64,000 nt of DNA. Source: Gyrodactylus bullatarudis (taxonomy: Eukaryota > Platyhelminthes > Monogenea > Gyrodactylidea > Gyrodactylidae). The position numbers were made by a program, and so were the translations under genes. Within the stretch, counting starts at the first letter, position 1; the number at the start of each line of letters is the position of its first letter. Shown in pieces: positions 48,921-60,750 of the stretch. The notes below the pieces were generated by a model. That model was not told where the DNA came from. It was given only the letters and a program-made list of their open reading frames with translations, and made no database searches. The DNA is taken from assembly GCA_012064415.1 (NCBI GenBank), contig SSNU01000042.1:88701-152700 (forward strand). The letters are read 5' to 3'.

Positions 48921-51900
48921 TCAAGAGGTCTTCTTGATGGTCTTATCTTGGGACTTGGTCTGGCCAGAAGGGTTACCCGGAGGATTCGAAAGGGATTTGG
49001 CACTCTTTCTAAGGGAGGAGGGTGAGTTCTGACGATTTTCCTTGTTTTCATTGTTTTTTTGGGGTTTTTTACACCGAGTCTTGTCCGAGGATGACTCATG
49101 GGTAGTTGAGGAGGGAGATTCTTCCTTGACAACAGGATTTGAGCGTTGTTGGCCGATTTTTCCGGTACAATTGATTGCGCCACATTTACAAATCACCGTT
49201 TCCTGTCCGACAGGTGCAAAGTTGTAGTCAAAAGTCAGTTCTTCACCTGATTTAATGTCACGTGTAGCAAATAAGCCGATGCGGCCGTCACCATTGACCA
49301 TCCATTTTTGAGCCTTGAGATTGGGATTACAGGAGTGATTGGCAAATCTGGACAGGTTCCCCTTTGGCCCGGCATCGATAATTCGGGTAGAGTCGAGTTT
49401 CATCATGTAATAATTCGAGACAGAGTTCTCATGGGCCTGTTTAAGCCGACGATTGGCCTCCTCTTCGTCAATGAGATCTCCAACGTACTCATTGACAAAT
49501 TCATCAGCTTTGATATCGGCCAAAGCGATAAGACCCCAGCCTCGGCCATCTGAAGTGGGAAAGGGTTTCTGTGGCGGATACTCCCTACGCATGAAACGTT
49601 GATTTCGGCATTCAGACCGATTCGGACATAAATTTGGTATGCATTCGTACATTAGTCGTCGATTGAGGCAGTCGGAATTCGGTCCACAAGGATCTTTGCC
49701 ACCTACAGGGCAATCACAGACTGGAATATCACTCAAATCATGGAGGGTATAGGTCTTGACATCGCCAATTGGGAAGTTTGTTTTGATTTTCTTGTAATAA
49801 GAGGGTTTATTATTGTCGACACGCATGGTTATCGCTTGATTGCGACAATGCCAGGCCTTGGCAGCTTCTGTAACCGCCATAGCGTAAGCGTTGTTCTGGA
49901 GTTTACGATGATCCTTTGTAACTTTGACCCGGTGTATTGGAATCTTTCCAGTTGGGATCTCTGTCACCATCATAAGAGGATCGTCTTCATCAGACTCTTC
50001 AGAATCTGAAGATGACAAAAAGTCATAGTTCTCACCACCCTTTAGTGAAGAATCATTGGCTGTTGTATTGTTATGACGAAGTTCATCGCCTTCTTCAAAG
50101 GGAAAGACTCGATACACCGTCGTCCACAGACGGGCGTCTTTATCGGGATTTTCGAAATTCCCAGAACTTGGAAAATGGAAGAGACGAACACGTAGGAAGC
50201 CTAACCTTGTCATGAGCCGGGGCCGGGAATATTTGAGATCAACATCATCTTCGTCTGGCATCAGCCTGGGATGTAACACCTCGCCGGGCCACCAATTAAT
50301 TCTCGAGGTGAATTGTGCCATTGGCTCGTTGCGGAAGAGTTCTGAGAACGGCTTTGAGTTTATGTCACTAGATAGGCTTGCGAGTTCTTTCTCGCCAAGC
50401 GAAAGTTCTGATTCGATTTGTTTCATGTAATCTGACACAGTTGGCGGTAGACGAACCCATACCACTTGTCCATAGCGAACCTGACGTCCATTCTCGCAAT
50501 CTTCACACAAGAATTTCTCAGGAATCTATGTGAAAAATAATTAATTTTTACTATAAGCCTTATTCTTGTTTAAAGTGTTGTATAAATATCTTAGTAATAA
50601 TCGTGGTAAAATTCATTAAAGAGTCTTTTCAATCGAAATTTCGTAGTTTTACAAGGGAAAAAATGAATAGTTTATTTGATAATTATTTCCCAGTAGTGTG
50701 TATATCAAAGATGAATTCAAATCGAAGGAAGCATCTGTTGATGTTGATGTCATAGGCAGGAATACGCCTGACTTGTCAAGAACTTTAATTATGCAAAGGC
50801 GATTCACTCATCAAGCTCTCTTTGTTTAGAGATAGATACAAGACAAAAGGCCAATTATGGATAGGCAGATTAAGATGTTAATTAAGGGATAGTACGAATG
50901 TCCCAAAAATAGATGAGTTATTCGGACAAATGGACAATGGAATCAGATGATATGGGAATAGGCAATGCTTTGATTCTTGTTTAGTTAGAGACAAAAGATG
51001 GTTTCAATCTATCCATTCATTCATTTACATTTGAAAGCATGTTGGGATTTTTTGCCAACAAAGTTGAATGGTAAAAAGCATGATTTTCAATGTCGATTCG
51101 GGCGATAATTAGGACATCTATTTCTATGGAGAAATCTTTGAAATAAGAAGGAAAAAGATTACTGAGAATAAACTCCTCAAAAAGTTATATTAGTTTATAA
51201 ATTCTAGTGTGATTGTGGCGCTTCGTACATAGGAAGAACTATTAAGAAAATGTCTACAAGATCCAATGATCATCCGTGGTTAGTAGACATTTTAAACAAG
51301 AAAACCACTATGCTTCAATTTCAAATTTTTCCGTTTTATATAAAAACCCTGGGGATGACAGCATAGATGTATGGGTGAAGGAGAAATTCTTTATCAATCA
51401 ATACAAACCCAATCTGTGGGATTAGAAAAACTTTTCTCCATTATAGCTAATTATTGGAGAGTTTTGATATTTTTTTAGCCTGCATTTATTCTTAATTCTT
51501 AAACTTTTTCTATCAAAATTCTCGATTATTATTTTCATTCAATTATTTAACTCGTATCATCTTTAAAGTGATACCAGTGATGATTCTTTAAGAAATGTGC
51601 ATTCGGTGTTAATATATCTTTTACTTCTATTTAAAAAGTCATAGATCATACGAAAGAGTAGAGTATTATAGGATATGTATTGTATTTAGAATTAGAATTG
51701 CGAGCCATAAATTCATTCAAATGATTGAATGAAATTTGAAAAATAATATTTACTCCCAATAATATACAGCTTGATCATTTTCATTGAATTGAAAAGTAAA
51801 AAACCTACTAGAATAAATTAAAGCTGATTTGAGTTGAGGAGAAGATCGATAAATTAATTCCTTTCATGCATTTAAAAACATGTTGGGAGTAGAAGTAGGA

Positions 51901-54900
51901 AGAAATGGAAAAGGAAATATCTCTCTTTTACCCTCAAGGCAAAAGATTTACAGATGCTAAATTCGTTTCGATATCAAATGTGCAAATTAGGTGCGTGTTA
52001 ATTAAGGAACCACACATTGCAAAAGTTTTCTTGGAATAAAAACAACTTTTTACAGCTTGTTAAGAACATCAAGCCAACCTTTAGAAGGGGTTTCAAGTAG
52101 TTAGTAAGCCCCTTTTATTCGGTATGTCTCATAAGGTTGAAGCCGAAAAAAAGCCAGATGATAAGTCATATTAGATTTATATTCAGGTCCGTGATATTTC
52201 CCTGTGTGACATTATAGTATATGAGGAGCGGCGGAAATATTCAAGGCATAAATAAATAGATTCTGTCCAGTTTTGGAAAAGAATCCCAGAGAGGGATAAC
52301 AAATGACCTTTATTGTAAAGAAAAAAGAATGCAAATATAGAATAAGGTATTCGATTAATATATTTTTGGTAGCTACTTGTGAGTATATTTGTGAATAAAA
52401 TAATAATAATAATAAGTACTTACGTTAGATTCATTGAGGCATTTCTCATGAAATGACGCCGGGCACGTTTCACAACAAATGATATGCCCACCTTGAGAAC
52501 AAATGAAGCACCAGCTAACATTGGTCGGCTCAAGCATTAGGCTTAGAGTCTTTTGGAGGAACTTGTTCACTGCGTTCGTCTTGAGAGATCGCGAGGGAGA
52601 TGAGAAGAAGGGATTCTTGTTGATTTCCCGGGAGATTTTATGTCGTGGGCAAATAATCCAGTTGTTAGACAACTCAAAGGAACCTGCAGGTACACACCAG
52701 TCTCCTGGATGGAAGGCGGAAGGACATTTGAGACACTTGATGAACTTGAGGGATGGCTTCGGCAGTGCTCCAGGATTCTCAGCCCAACACGAAAGACAAA
52801 AGTGTGCCGGGCAGAGGAAGTTGCCGACACGGCCACGTCGCATCAGATTATTCCAGGGTGGCTCCTGGAGACATTTCTCATGGAACCATCTCCGGCACAA
52901 CTGTTGCATACACCGGGAGGTGATTTTTTGTTTCTTTGAGACTGAATTCGGTTCTTTAGTATTCAGGGTAAGATCGACTTCTTCATCCTGGGAGAAAGAA
53001 GAAAGATGGATTTTAATTTATTCCTAGCGATTTCCTTGTCTCAGAAATGTCTCAAGGTGAAGGGTAGGCCAATCATTTTTTCCAAACCAAGTTAGTTTTT
53101 GATTCTCTCATTTTTAAAGTGAAATCCTGTCTGATTACAATCGAAAACTCTACTAACTGGATGCTAGTTCAGAGTAATATTGACCAGTATCGAAGAGGCA
53201 TTGTAGACTTGGTGAAAAAAACTGATAACTAGGGCAGTAACTCAGAAAAATTAGCAAAAATGCTAGTTTTTTAAGCAAACTATAGAAAAATTTTCACGAT
53301 ATTAAACAAAAAATTTCTTGGTATAAAAGTATCATATTCTATTTGCATATAATATTTTTTTATTTTCTTGTTTGAAATTCTTATTTTTCGACTAAAATAT
53401 TTCATCCTTGAGAAAACTCTTTTCACTTAGGAAAGATTCAAAAAGTCTTATGATGATTTCTTCTAATAAGAAAAGAAGAAGTTTAAGCATAACCTATCGT
53501 GGGCCTGCGGTAAAGGATTAGCGATAAACGGGCATCGCATATCTTAATAAAATCTTAAAATCATCTCGACTATTATAAGGTTTAGAAGAGCAAAATTTAT
53601 AGTGGCTAGTCCGTATTAAAATTCTATCCATCATATCAAAAATAGCAAAATTAGCAAAGTTACTGCCCTACTGATATGGGATGCTACAAGAAATTTATAA
53701 AAATATAATTTTTATTAAAATTTCTGCTCGATTTCGGCATCTCTAATTATGAGCTAAGAGAAAGTATCACACAAACTGTATTCTATAATTTAAGCTGAAC
53801 AAATATCTCAACTTTGATAGAATAACCAAGGGAGATTTAGGTCAATAGGAAATCGAATCCTTTCAACAGGGAATCTCATTTAGAATACTTTTGTAGATTA
53901 AAATGTGAATGAAATGAAGAACACTCACATGACAAATGAAACATTCACGAAGGGATTCTGTACAATTTTTACACTTGTTTGGGGAGGTATATGTCCCACC
54001 GATGCAATCGATATGAGCAAAGCCTCCACACAGACCCGGACAGCTGACAACGTAGATTTGATTCTCATTCTCGGGTTCCAGTTTAACCTCAAGGCCATCA
54101 GTGGTCTTTTCAGCCCTGTATAATTCCCCGGCTCTGTGACAAATCTGACAAATGAACAGACTCTTTGAACATTCACCCTTGTTGCAAGCTATCAGACGTT
54201 CAAATTCATAGCGACTCTTGGCTTGAGATTTTTTCTATACAATACAATAAGAATAAGTCTATTTGATTTTTATAGTCGAGTAGATGAAAGATGCTTACCT
54301 TTTGAAAGTGTTTACGATCCTTTTTATCGTCTTTAATGGATGAGCTATAGTCTTCTTCGGATGCGTCCTCGGCCTCTTCGCCATCTGAAGATGTTTGAGA
54401 ATTGGAGTAGTTGGATCTTTTGATTTTAAACTTTCTCTTCCGATTGGAGTTACTGTATAGGCAAGGATCATTACGATCGTCACTGTCGTAGCAAGGCAAA
54501 TTGAAATTGTTCCACTTCAATTTGGAAAAGGCGACCTCTTTGAGTTTCTTTTTGTTATCCAACGTCATCAGGAATTGATACAGAGATTCAGCTTGAAGTT
54601 TAGCAATTTCCCAAGCCTCCTGTAGTTGTGATGGTATGAAAAAGCTTGATAAGGCCTTAACTTTATTGACGCTAGAATTAACGGTTTCTTTGACAAAATT
54701 AAGAAATTCCTTATTTCCCTGATAAAGACGAATGTTTGTCTGTAGAATGAGCAGATAACGTTCGTCAATCATGCTACTGCCTCCGGATTTATAGCCGCCG
54801 AAAAGGAGTACACGATAAGCTGGAATTGAACGAGAAAACCGAACATGTTTCGGCCTCGTGTTGTAAGCTGAAAGACCGTTTTCACTTTCGTCTGAATTAG

Positions 54901-55280
54901 ATGAAGGAGCGGAGGATTCTGTCACAGTCAAAACTTCAACAAAGGCTAAAAATTAATTAGATTCAGTTACTTCTTCGCCCTTTAGTACCTGGCAAGGGAC
55001 GTTCCACAATAATCCCGGGCCACCATGGTAAAAAATTTATTCTATGTGATTTAACCCAGACAATTTGTCCTGGAAAGAACGTCGAAGACTCTACTTCAAT
55101 GTCATCTTCCTCGGTTGAATCCGATAAGGAATCTTCTTTGAAAACTGCATTATTATTTGAAGGACGAATTTTATTCGTCTTTTTCAGGCGAGGGTGTTGG
55201 ATTTCTGGGTTATCTGAAAGCTCATCCGATGATTCATTATATAGGGGTTCGGTGGAACTAGTTAATTGGTCATGATCCAT
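48921..55280 (-). CDS. NSD: NSD/Mes-4-like histone H3K36 methyltransferase
   Basis: Five exons, all in phase: 54989-55280, 54299-54945, 53929-54234, 52424-52987 and 48921-50525, giving 1137 residues. Domains in order: acidic N-terminus; PWWP1 from about 69 (FPGQIVWVK, LPWWPG); PHD1 342-404; PHD2 411-479 (CRRWFHEKC); PHD3 479-530 (CLKCPSAFHPGDWC); PHD4 575-613 (CFICSQGGHIICCETC); PWWP2 about 621-748 (YGQVVWVRLP, INWWPGE); AWS 873-918; SET 919-1038 with GRGWGL, RFANHSCNPN and GEELTFDYN; post-SET CKCGAINCTG at 1049. The SET cofactor and active-site motifs are intact. NSD enzymes put mono- and dimethyl marks on H3K36 in the nucleus. After the post-SET only a basic, Ser/Lys-rich tail follows; the C-terminal PHD and C5HCH modules of vertebrate NSD1-3 are absent. 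The first intron is only 43 nt. Confidence 0.93.
50526..52423. other. NSD intron 4
   Basis: 1.9 kb, containing the Penelope-like remnant at 51186-51640; otherwise no feature seen. Confidence 0.5.
51186..51640 (+). pseudogene. Penelope-like element GIY-YIG remnant, second copy
   Basis: Reads CDCGASYIGRTIKKMSTRSN with an in-frame stop just before the first Cys, then breaks frame and ends KEKFFINQYKPNLWD and stop near 51425, paralleling 31293-31570. The 3' flank (TGATGATTCTTTAAGAAATGTGC, AATATATCTTTT) matches the inverted repeat at 29.5-29.9 kb. It lies antisense within an NSD intron. Confidence 0.75.
52988..53928. other. NSD intron 3
   Basis: 941 bp, AT-rich, no feature recognised. The flanking exons join within PHD2. 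Confidence 0.5.
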
Positions 55281-55452
55281 TATAAATTATAAAACATTGG
55301 TTAATAAAAAATATTTTCAATTTGAAATTTTTATTCATTAAATCATATTTTCAAAAATATTATTCAAATTTCATTGTTTAAATCTATCTTACATTCATTG
55401 AGCGAATAAATGAAAGTAGAGAAAGTGTAAATTTCCAAAAAAGCACATAAAT
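55281..55452. promoter_or_regulatory. Divergent promoter region
   Basis: Only 172 bp separate the ATGs of the NSD gene (minus) and the secreted cysteine-rich gene (plus), so core promoters and 5' UTRs of both must lie here or overlap. No TATA box with good spacing was seen for either gene. Confidence 0.5.
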
Positions 55453-56003
55453 ATGTTCAACGAACGCTTTCTCGTTCTCGTCGTCATGGGTATGGGAGCA
55501 ATTAAAGTTTGTACGTTGATATTATTCATTTATAACAACTATTAGATGAAGATTATGACGAAAACGATAATTACAGCATTTTCAGTCCGAGTGATATCGA
55601 AAAACAAATTAAGAAACGATCAGTAGACATTAGTAATGAAGACTTGAAACTGCAATCTGAAAAAGAAGAGTTGATTGAGATTTCTAATGAAGGCCTTACG
55701 AAGGAAATTCTCGCAAAATGTCCCAACATTCATGAGTCGTCTTGCTCGTGTAAAAAACTCATTTGCTTCAGTGAAGAGGTCTGTAGTAGTATTTCTGAGA
55801 TGAAAAGAAATGATACCAAATTCCTCTTCGACCAGAGGAAGACTTGGGTGATACGATGTCGTCAAACTGAAATGTTAGACCAGCAACTCTGTGAATGCAA
55901 ACGATTCTTGGTGATGAAGAAAGAACTTGAGACAATCATGAAAAATTCCTCTTCCCCACTAGAGGAGCTCAACATTTATGGACCCATTTTTGAGGTCTTT
56001 TAA
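55453..56003 (+). CDS. Secreted cysteine-rich protein, unrecognised
   Basis: Exon 1, 55453-55510, encodes a signal-like start (MFNERFLVLVVMGMGAIKV). A 35-nt intron (55511-55545, GTACGT...CTATTAG) leads to exon 2, 55546-56003, giving 171 residues. An alternative donor at 55490 (CATGG|GTATGG) keeps the same phase but shortens the hydrophobic core. The mature protein begins acidic (DYDENDNY), has a dibasic KKR site, then eight cysteines: C-x7-C-x-C-x4-C-x5-C...C-x10-C-x-C (segments SCSCKKLICFSEEVC and QLCECKRF). The spacing with two CxC pairs suggests a disulfide-rich growth-factor or hormone-like fold, but no family is recognised. AATAAA at 56115. Head-to-head with NSD. Confidence 0.6.
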
Positions 56004-56762
56004 AGTCCTCAGACTTGAACTTTTTGCTCCTCCAATGAAATCATAGTTTTTTTATGTACAGATCACTACACGTATTAGGCTGAATTCTAATCAAACTCAG
56101 ATGTAATTTGTTTTAATAAATACAATTACAATTAGTAAATGTGCTATTCTTATTATTAATCATTTTAATGATGTTGAAAATGTTTAGGGATCTTAGTACA
56201 CACACGCGAAGGGGTTCGTAGACACGTGCACTGGATTAACTAAGCCACACATGGTTCTCATAAAAACATACCGAATTTTGTTCAACCATTTTTATTATTA
56301 ATATTGTTATTATCAATATTACTCCATAAGTGTGTATAGAACTCTTCTCAATAAGAGTTGAGATAACACACGTGCGACCTGCATTATAAATTTACTTTTT
56401 TTTCAAATATCGCCACACAATGGTTCTCATATATTCTCTCTCTTCCAGCACCTGTTGAGAGTTTGTCTGGTGAATAATGCTCATCTGGCAATGCTAAAGA
56501 GAGTCCAGAGATTATTATCCTAACAATATTAAATTCTGGACAATGTAAAAATGTATTTTTTGTTTTGAAGAATAAAAAAAATTTGTACAAATAAATAAAT
56601 AATTATAGGTTAGTATAATAGTCTTGGGATTCTTTCGGAGTTTTTTCTTTGGTTTTTTTTTCTGCCTAGAGGCAAGGGAAGGTTATTTTCTGATCAAATC
56701 TCTACTCATAGGAGATATCACAAGCACGGAAAATAGAGAGAGAGACATCGTAAAATGCAAAA
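56004..56762. other. Intergenic between convergent genes
   Basis: Contains AATAAA (56115-56120, plus strand) for the cysteine-rich gene and a reverse AATAAA near 56290 for the HLH gene. Two CACGTG E-boxes lie near 56234 and 56371. No gene seen. Confidence 0.4.
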
Positions 56763-57002
56763 TCAACTGACAGAGTAGATTGGCGACTGTGCTGAGGTAA
56801 TCTGTCCATTTTTCGGTTCCAATGTCAATTCCAACTCGTGAATGTAGTTAATAACATGATTTAATAATTCAAGACTGTCCACCTTGGTCTTTTCATCACC
56901 CTGAAGAGACGGTACCATTCTCTTTAATCTTCCCAAGTACTTTTTCAGTTTAGCTTCAGTCGAAGGACGAAGCCTTGGCTTTGCTGGGCTACTCTTGGTC
57001 AT
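56763..57002 (-). CDS. emc: Id/extramacrochaetae-like HLH protein
   Basis: A 79-residue single-exon frame. The helix-loop-helix spans about residues 17-61: KLKKYLGRLKRMVPSLQ (helix 1), a loop with KTKVDSLE, and LLNHVINYIHELELTLE (helix 2). The VP-x-L and HVI-x-YI-x-EL pattern is that of Id/emc proteins. The region before helix 1 (RLRPSTEA) lacks a DNA-binding basic stretch, so it should dimerise with bHLH activators and block their DNA binding in the nucleus. It is shorter than fly emc or vertebrate Id proteins, with almost nothing after the HLH. A TATA box lies 54 nt upstream. Confidence 0.85.
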   Translation of the reverse strand: MTKSSPAKPRLRPSTEAKLKKYLGRLKRMVPSLQGDEKTKVDSLELLNHVINYIHELELTLEPKNGQITSAQSPIYSVS

Positions 57003-57055
57003 AGGTGAAATAGAAATCCTCGTAAACTTGTAACAACCAGTAGTAAACGTACGTT

Positions 57056-57068
57056 TATTTATATATAG
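57056..57068 (-). promoter_or_regulatory. TATA box of the Id/emc-like gene
   Basis: TATATATAAATAA on the minus strand, 54 nt upstream of the ATG. Confidence 0.5.
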
Positions 57069-57820
57069 TCATTAATCATGGCTATCATACTTGAATAATT
57101 CTCAGCCAATAAGAAGCAACCTTAATCCTGATTGGCTTATTTCATCCATTCATACATTCATTTACAAACGTTGATAATTACTACATATACGAATCTTTTT
57201 CACATAGACTTAATCTCTTTTAGTGAACTTCTACACCATGTTAGTACAGTTGCTATGGCTTATGTTTGAAGGATAGGAGAAGATGAAAAATACTCTGAGT
57301 CATGTATTTGTGTGTGTGTGAAGGAACGAGAAGGAAGGAGACAGACAGTCATGACTGATGATGAAAAATGGGGCCCATGGTAACTGAACACCTGGCTCTT
57401 GATATACAAAAATAAATCCAAGGGTCGTCGCTGTCTTCTTTTATTTGTACCAACATACAAACACACAAAGAGAGAGGATAAAGAGAAGACGAAAAAGACA
57501 TTTCCTACTTTATTAGTTCTTTTTCTTTGTGAGGTCGCTTTTTTTGGTCATTGATCGTCGTCTTGAGCCAAACCCGCTTGTGTTTAGGCCTACTTTTGTG
57601 TCAATACATGTAGAGGTGTATTCGAATATATAGGGTTTTGAACGGAGCGGTAACGAATTTTTACTATGATTCAATGAAAATGATAAAATATACTGTTAGA
57701 GATGAGTTTACAAATTTCATTCAGTGATTGAATGAATTTATGGCTCGCATTTCAAAAACTAGTTAAAATGAAGATGGGAATTTCGGGGAAAGAATAAAAT
57801 AATATTCGAGATAATATATA
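57069..57820. other. Intergenic
   Basis: No gene recognised. The stretch 57280-57560 is somewhat richer in GC, with GTGTGTGTG and GAAGGAAGGA tracts, and is probably upstream control DNA of the HLH gene. Confidence 0.35.
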
Positions 57821-60416
57821 TCAGTTAGATTTAGAATGGTCTGATTTTAAAATGCATTGTATTTGATAAAATTTAATAAAAAGAGAACAGAACAAAACAG
57901 AAAAAAACCTACCTTTAGTTATTTGTTGTGATACTACAACTGCAATGTTACAGCAATTAACACTGAATGTTGATCCGGAAGTTACTACTGCTGTCAGCGA
58001 TTGGTAGAGGTTATTTCTAATATAACACATGCTCTGAAAAAAAACAGAGAGACTCTATATAGAGAGAGGGCGATCATTCAATTAACCCCAATTTAACACT
58101 TACTAAGCTGAAGAAAAACTCATAGCATTGCATTTGTATGCAATAATACTGACATGAGGTCAAAATATTCACAGTACTGAAAGCGTTATACTGAAAATTG
58201 CCACTTGTCAGATTAAATGGGACGTTCTTGTACATCTGACTGGCACAGTTCGTGGCGATAGTAAAGTTCCTCGGGAAACATTGAGAAATATCGGTAACGT
58301 TTACAATCGGCCTTGTCAGTACTGAAAGAGGTTTTTTATTTTTATTATTCAGACAATTTTCTGGCTCCTCCACATTCTAGACTGCATAAATGGGACATTC
58401 TTAATGATCTCAAATGATTCAATTCATTAGAGAACCTATTAATGAACCTAGACTAGATTACTCTTCATCTCTTCTTTGCTCTAATTTACATTTGATTGAA
58501 AAAATCCCCCTTTCGAGACCTCTTACATTCAATAAAGTTAAACCTCTGACTGTGAGATAAAAGTTTGAATTGTTGTCGTTGCACACTTTGCAATCAATCT
58601 CTACTCAGTGTGTATTAGAGACAAATTCTGCTGAAACCCAGGATGTCTCGTCTTGCTTTTGGATTTTGTGATTTTTTGAGAACAACCCCCACCCTAAATC
58701 ATTCACGAAATATACTAATTTTAGTACAACCTGTGAAGAAAAATTCTATTCATAAGTTGTAGTAGGACGAGAAACTCTCACGAAATATAATAGGATATTT
58801 ATTTCCTGATTCCCGACTTGTACGGTAACATATATAAAGTTGGGAATCTATGATTTTTACAGAAATCTCGATATTTCCATCAAGAATTCGAATATGTTAA
58901 AGATTTCTCGGAATCCTACTCATGTTGGCCACTTTAACCATTTAAAGAAAAAAATTCTAAAAAAAATATGGTAATTTTTCAAATTCCCATTTGGCATCAA
59001 AATCCCATTTTTTCGAACTTTGAGCTGAAAATTTTTGTTGATTTGAAAGTGGGAGGCTGATCGAATGAGTTTTTTCAGGATCAAGATTAGACAAGAAAAT
59101 CAATTCAAATGAATCTGATCTGATGCTCAACCTTATTATCGTTTGGGAGCGGAATTTCGTTTTTTTCATCATTTTCACTACTTGAAAAACAATGTAATTT
59201 CGATAATTCAAAATCTCTCGAAAATGGGGAAACTATCGGTAATTTGACGGTGCTAGTCAGCTTTCTTGTCTAATCTTGATCCTGAAAAACTCTTTTTGAT
59301 CAACCTCCAATTTTCAAATCAATAAAACTCATATTTTTCATAAAAATAATTTTTTTCTTCGACTGGCAAAAATGGGCAACATGAGTAGGACTCCAAGAAT
59401 CTTTAACATATTCGAATTCTTGATGGAAATATCGAGATTTCTGTAAAAATCATAGATTCCCAACTTCATATCAACAAACTTTAGAAAAAAATCAAAAGTT
59501 TTAAAATAATCTAACACAGTCTTACATAAATCTGACTGAGAATTATTTACATCGATCATGTCTGGATCTAACTTTGGGCCAAGACATAATGTTCTATACG
59601 CCGTTAGAATCAAAGAACTCGGTTAATTCGAAAGAAAAATTAGGCAAATTCTCTTACCTTGAGTTAATTGTTGTGATGCAACAACTTGACAGCAATTAAC
59701 ACTGAATGTTGATCCAAAAGCGACCATGATTGTCAACGATGCCGAAGAGTTATTTCTGACATAACAGCCACCCTAGGAATAGAAAGTTTACAGATATCGT
59801 CTCATTGCACTTACTAGGTTAAAGGCAAACTCATAGCATTGCATTTGTATGCAATAATACTGACAAGAGACCAAATCGGTCATATTACTGGCAGCGTTAT
59901 ACTGAAAATTGCCACTTGTCAGATTAAATGGGACGTTTTTGTACATCTGACTGGCACAGTCCGTGGCGATAGTAAAGTTCCTCGGGAAACATTGAGATAT
60001 ATCGGTAACATTTACTATCGGTCTTGTGAGTTGAACTAAATGGATTGGAGACGAAAGAACTTACCACAACAGAAATATTCAAAGTTGCTTCCCGTAACTG
60101 TAACGGTTGAAGTTGGAGTCGGAGATGTGATCAGGTAACAATCGGGATGTTGGCTCTTAAACTTCCAACAAGAATGAACGTCACAAGCATTCAAACATGT
60201 GCCGTAGGTATAGACCGATTCAAGTAAATCATAACTCATGATCACGTTATTTGTTTGTTGTAAAAAGTATTTATTTGACTGGCAATCGGTCGAATAACTG
60301 AAATACCTCTCAACACACTGGCTTGGGTTCACTGTGGTTTTTGGTATCGTGACAATGGCCAATATGACGTTAATTTGTAGTAGATAGTGGACGATTACCG
60401 TAGAGGTAAGCATCAT
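57821..60416 (-). CDS. Secreted protein with three eight-cysteine domains, paralogue 2
   Basis: Exons 60065-60416, 59815-60035, 59658-59772, 58104-58321 and 57821-58033, about 372 residues. Exon 1 holds a signal peptide (MMLTSTVIVHYLLQINVILA) and a whole first domain. Domains 2 and 3 are each split by a phase-0 intron between Cys5 and Cys6, and domains are separated by phase-1 introns. Each domain has the order QC...C...C-x3-C-x3-C[WY]-x-F...C...CC; domains 2 and 3 share SQCFPRNFT, QMYKNVPFNLT, NFQYNA, QMQCYEF and SVNCC. Several N-x-S/T sites. The C-x3-C-x3-C-x-F...C core is faintly PAN/apple-like, but no known family is claimed. The stop is reached by reading through the GTAGGT after the last CC; splicing to another exon cannot be excluded. 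Intron 1 is 29 nt. TATA box at 60452. Confidence 0.75.
58837..59466. repeat. Foldback element, family A, in the intron between domains 2 and 3 (paralogue 2)
   Basis: Ends AAGTTGGGAATCTATGATTT and its complement, arms about 250 and 205 bp with CGAATATGTTAAAGAT near the ends. Core orientation places GTTTGGGAGCGGAATTTCG before TCAAAATCTCTCGAAAATG. The equivalent intron of paralogue 1 holds a close relative with the core reversed. Confidence 0.85.
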
Positions 60417-60451
60417 TCTGATTTATAAAGACAAATGTAAAGAAATTGGTA

Positions 60452-60459
60452 ATTTTATA
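60452..60459 (-). promoter_or_regulatory. TATA box, paralogue 2
   Basis: TATAAAAT on the minus strand, 36 nt from the ATG. Upstream GAATGTTACA is shared with the paralogue 1 promoter. Confidence 0.6.
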
Positions 60460-60741
60460 CCCATTTTGTTGGTCTCATGTAACATTCTATTGTTTTCCTG
60501 GAAAGATTTCTATTTAGCCATTTATTCTCTGGCTTGAATTATAATCTTTTCAAATAGATCCTATGGTTACTGCTTTATACACCTGATTAATATGAAGATG
60601 GGAGCTTATGATTTTTACAAAATTCTCAATGTATATTTATCAAGAAATCGAAACTGTTGATTACGTGATAGTCTTAAAATACGTGTATTACATAGGTTAC
60701 CAATGTTTTAAAATCAGAAAATTTTATTGAAAATAAAGCAA

Positions 60742-60747
60742 TTTATT
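60742..60747 (-). terminator. Poly(A) signal, paralogue 1
   Basis: Reverse-strand AATAAA just after the stop codon at 60751; further AATAAA copies follow within 50 nt. Confidence 0.5.
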
Positions 60748-60750
60748 TAT

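Noticed and set aside
48557..49183. A 208-codon minus-strand frame overlapping the NSD 3' exon
   Set aside because: It is an alternative frame of the exon that encodes AWS, SET and post-SET motifs in another frame.
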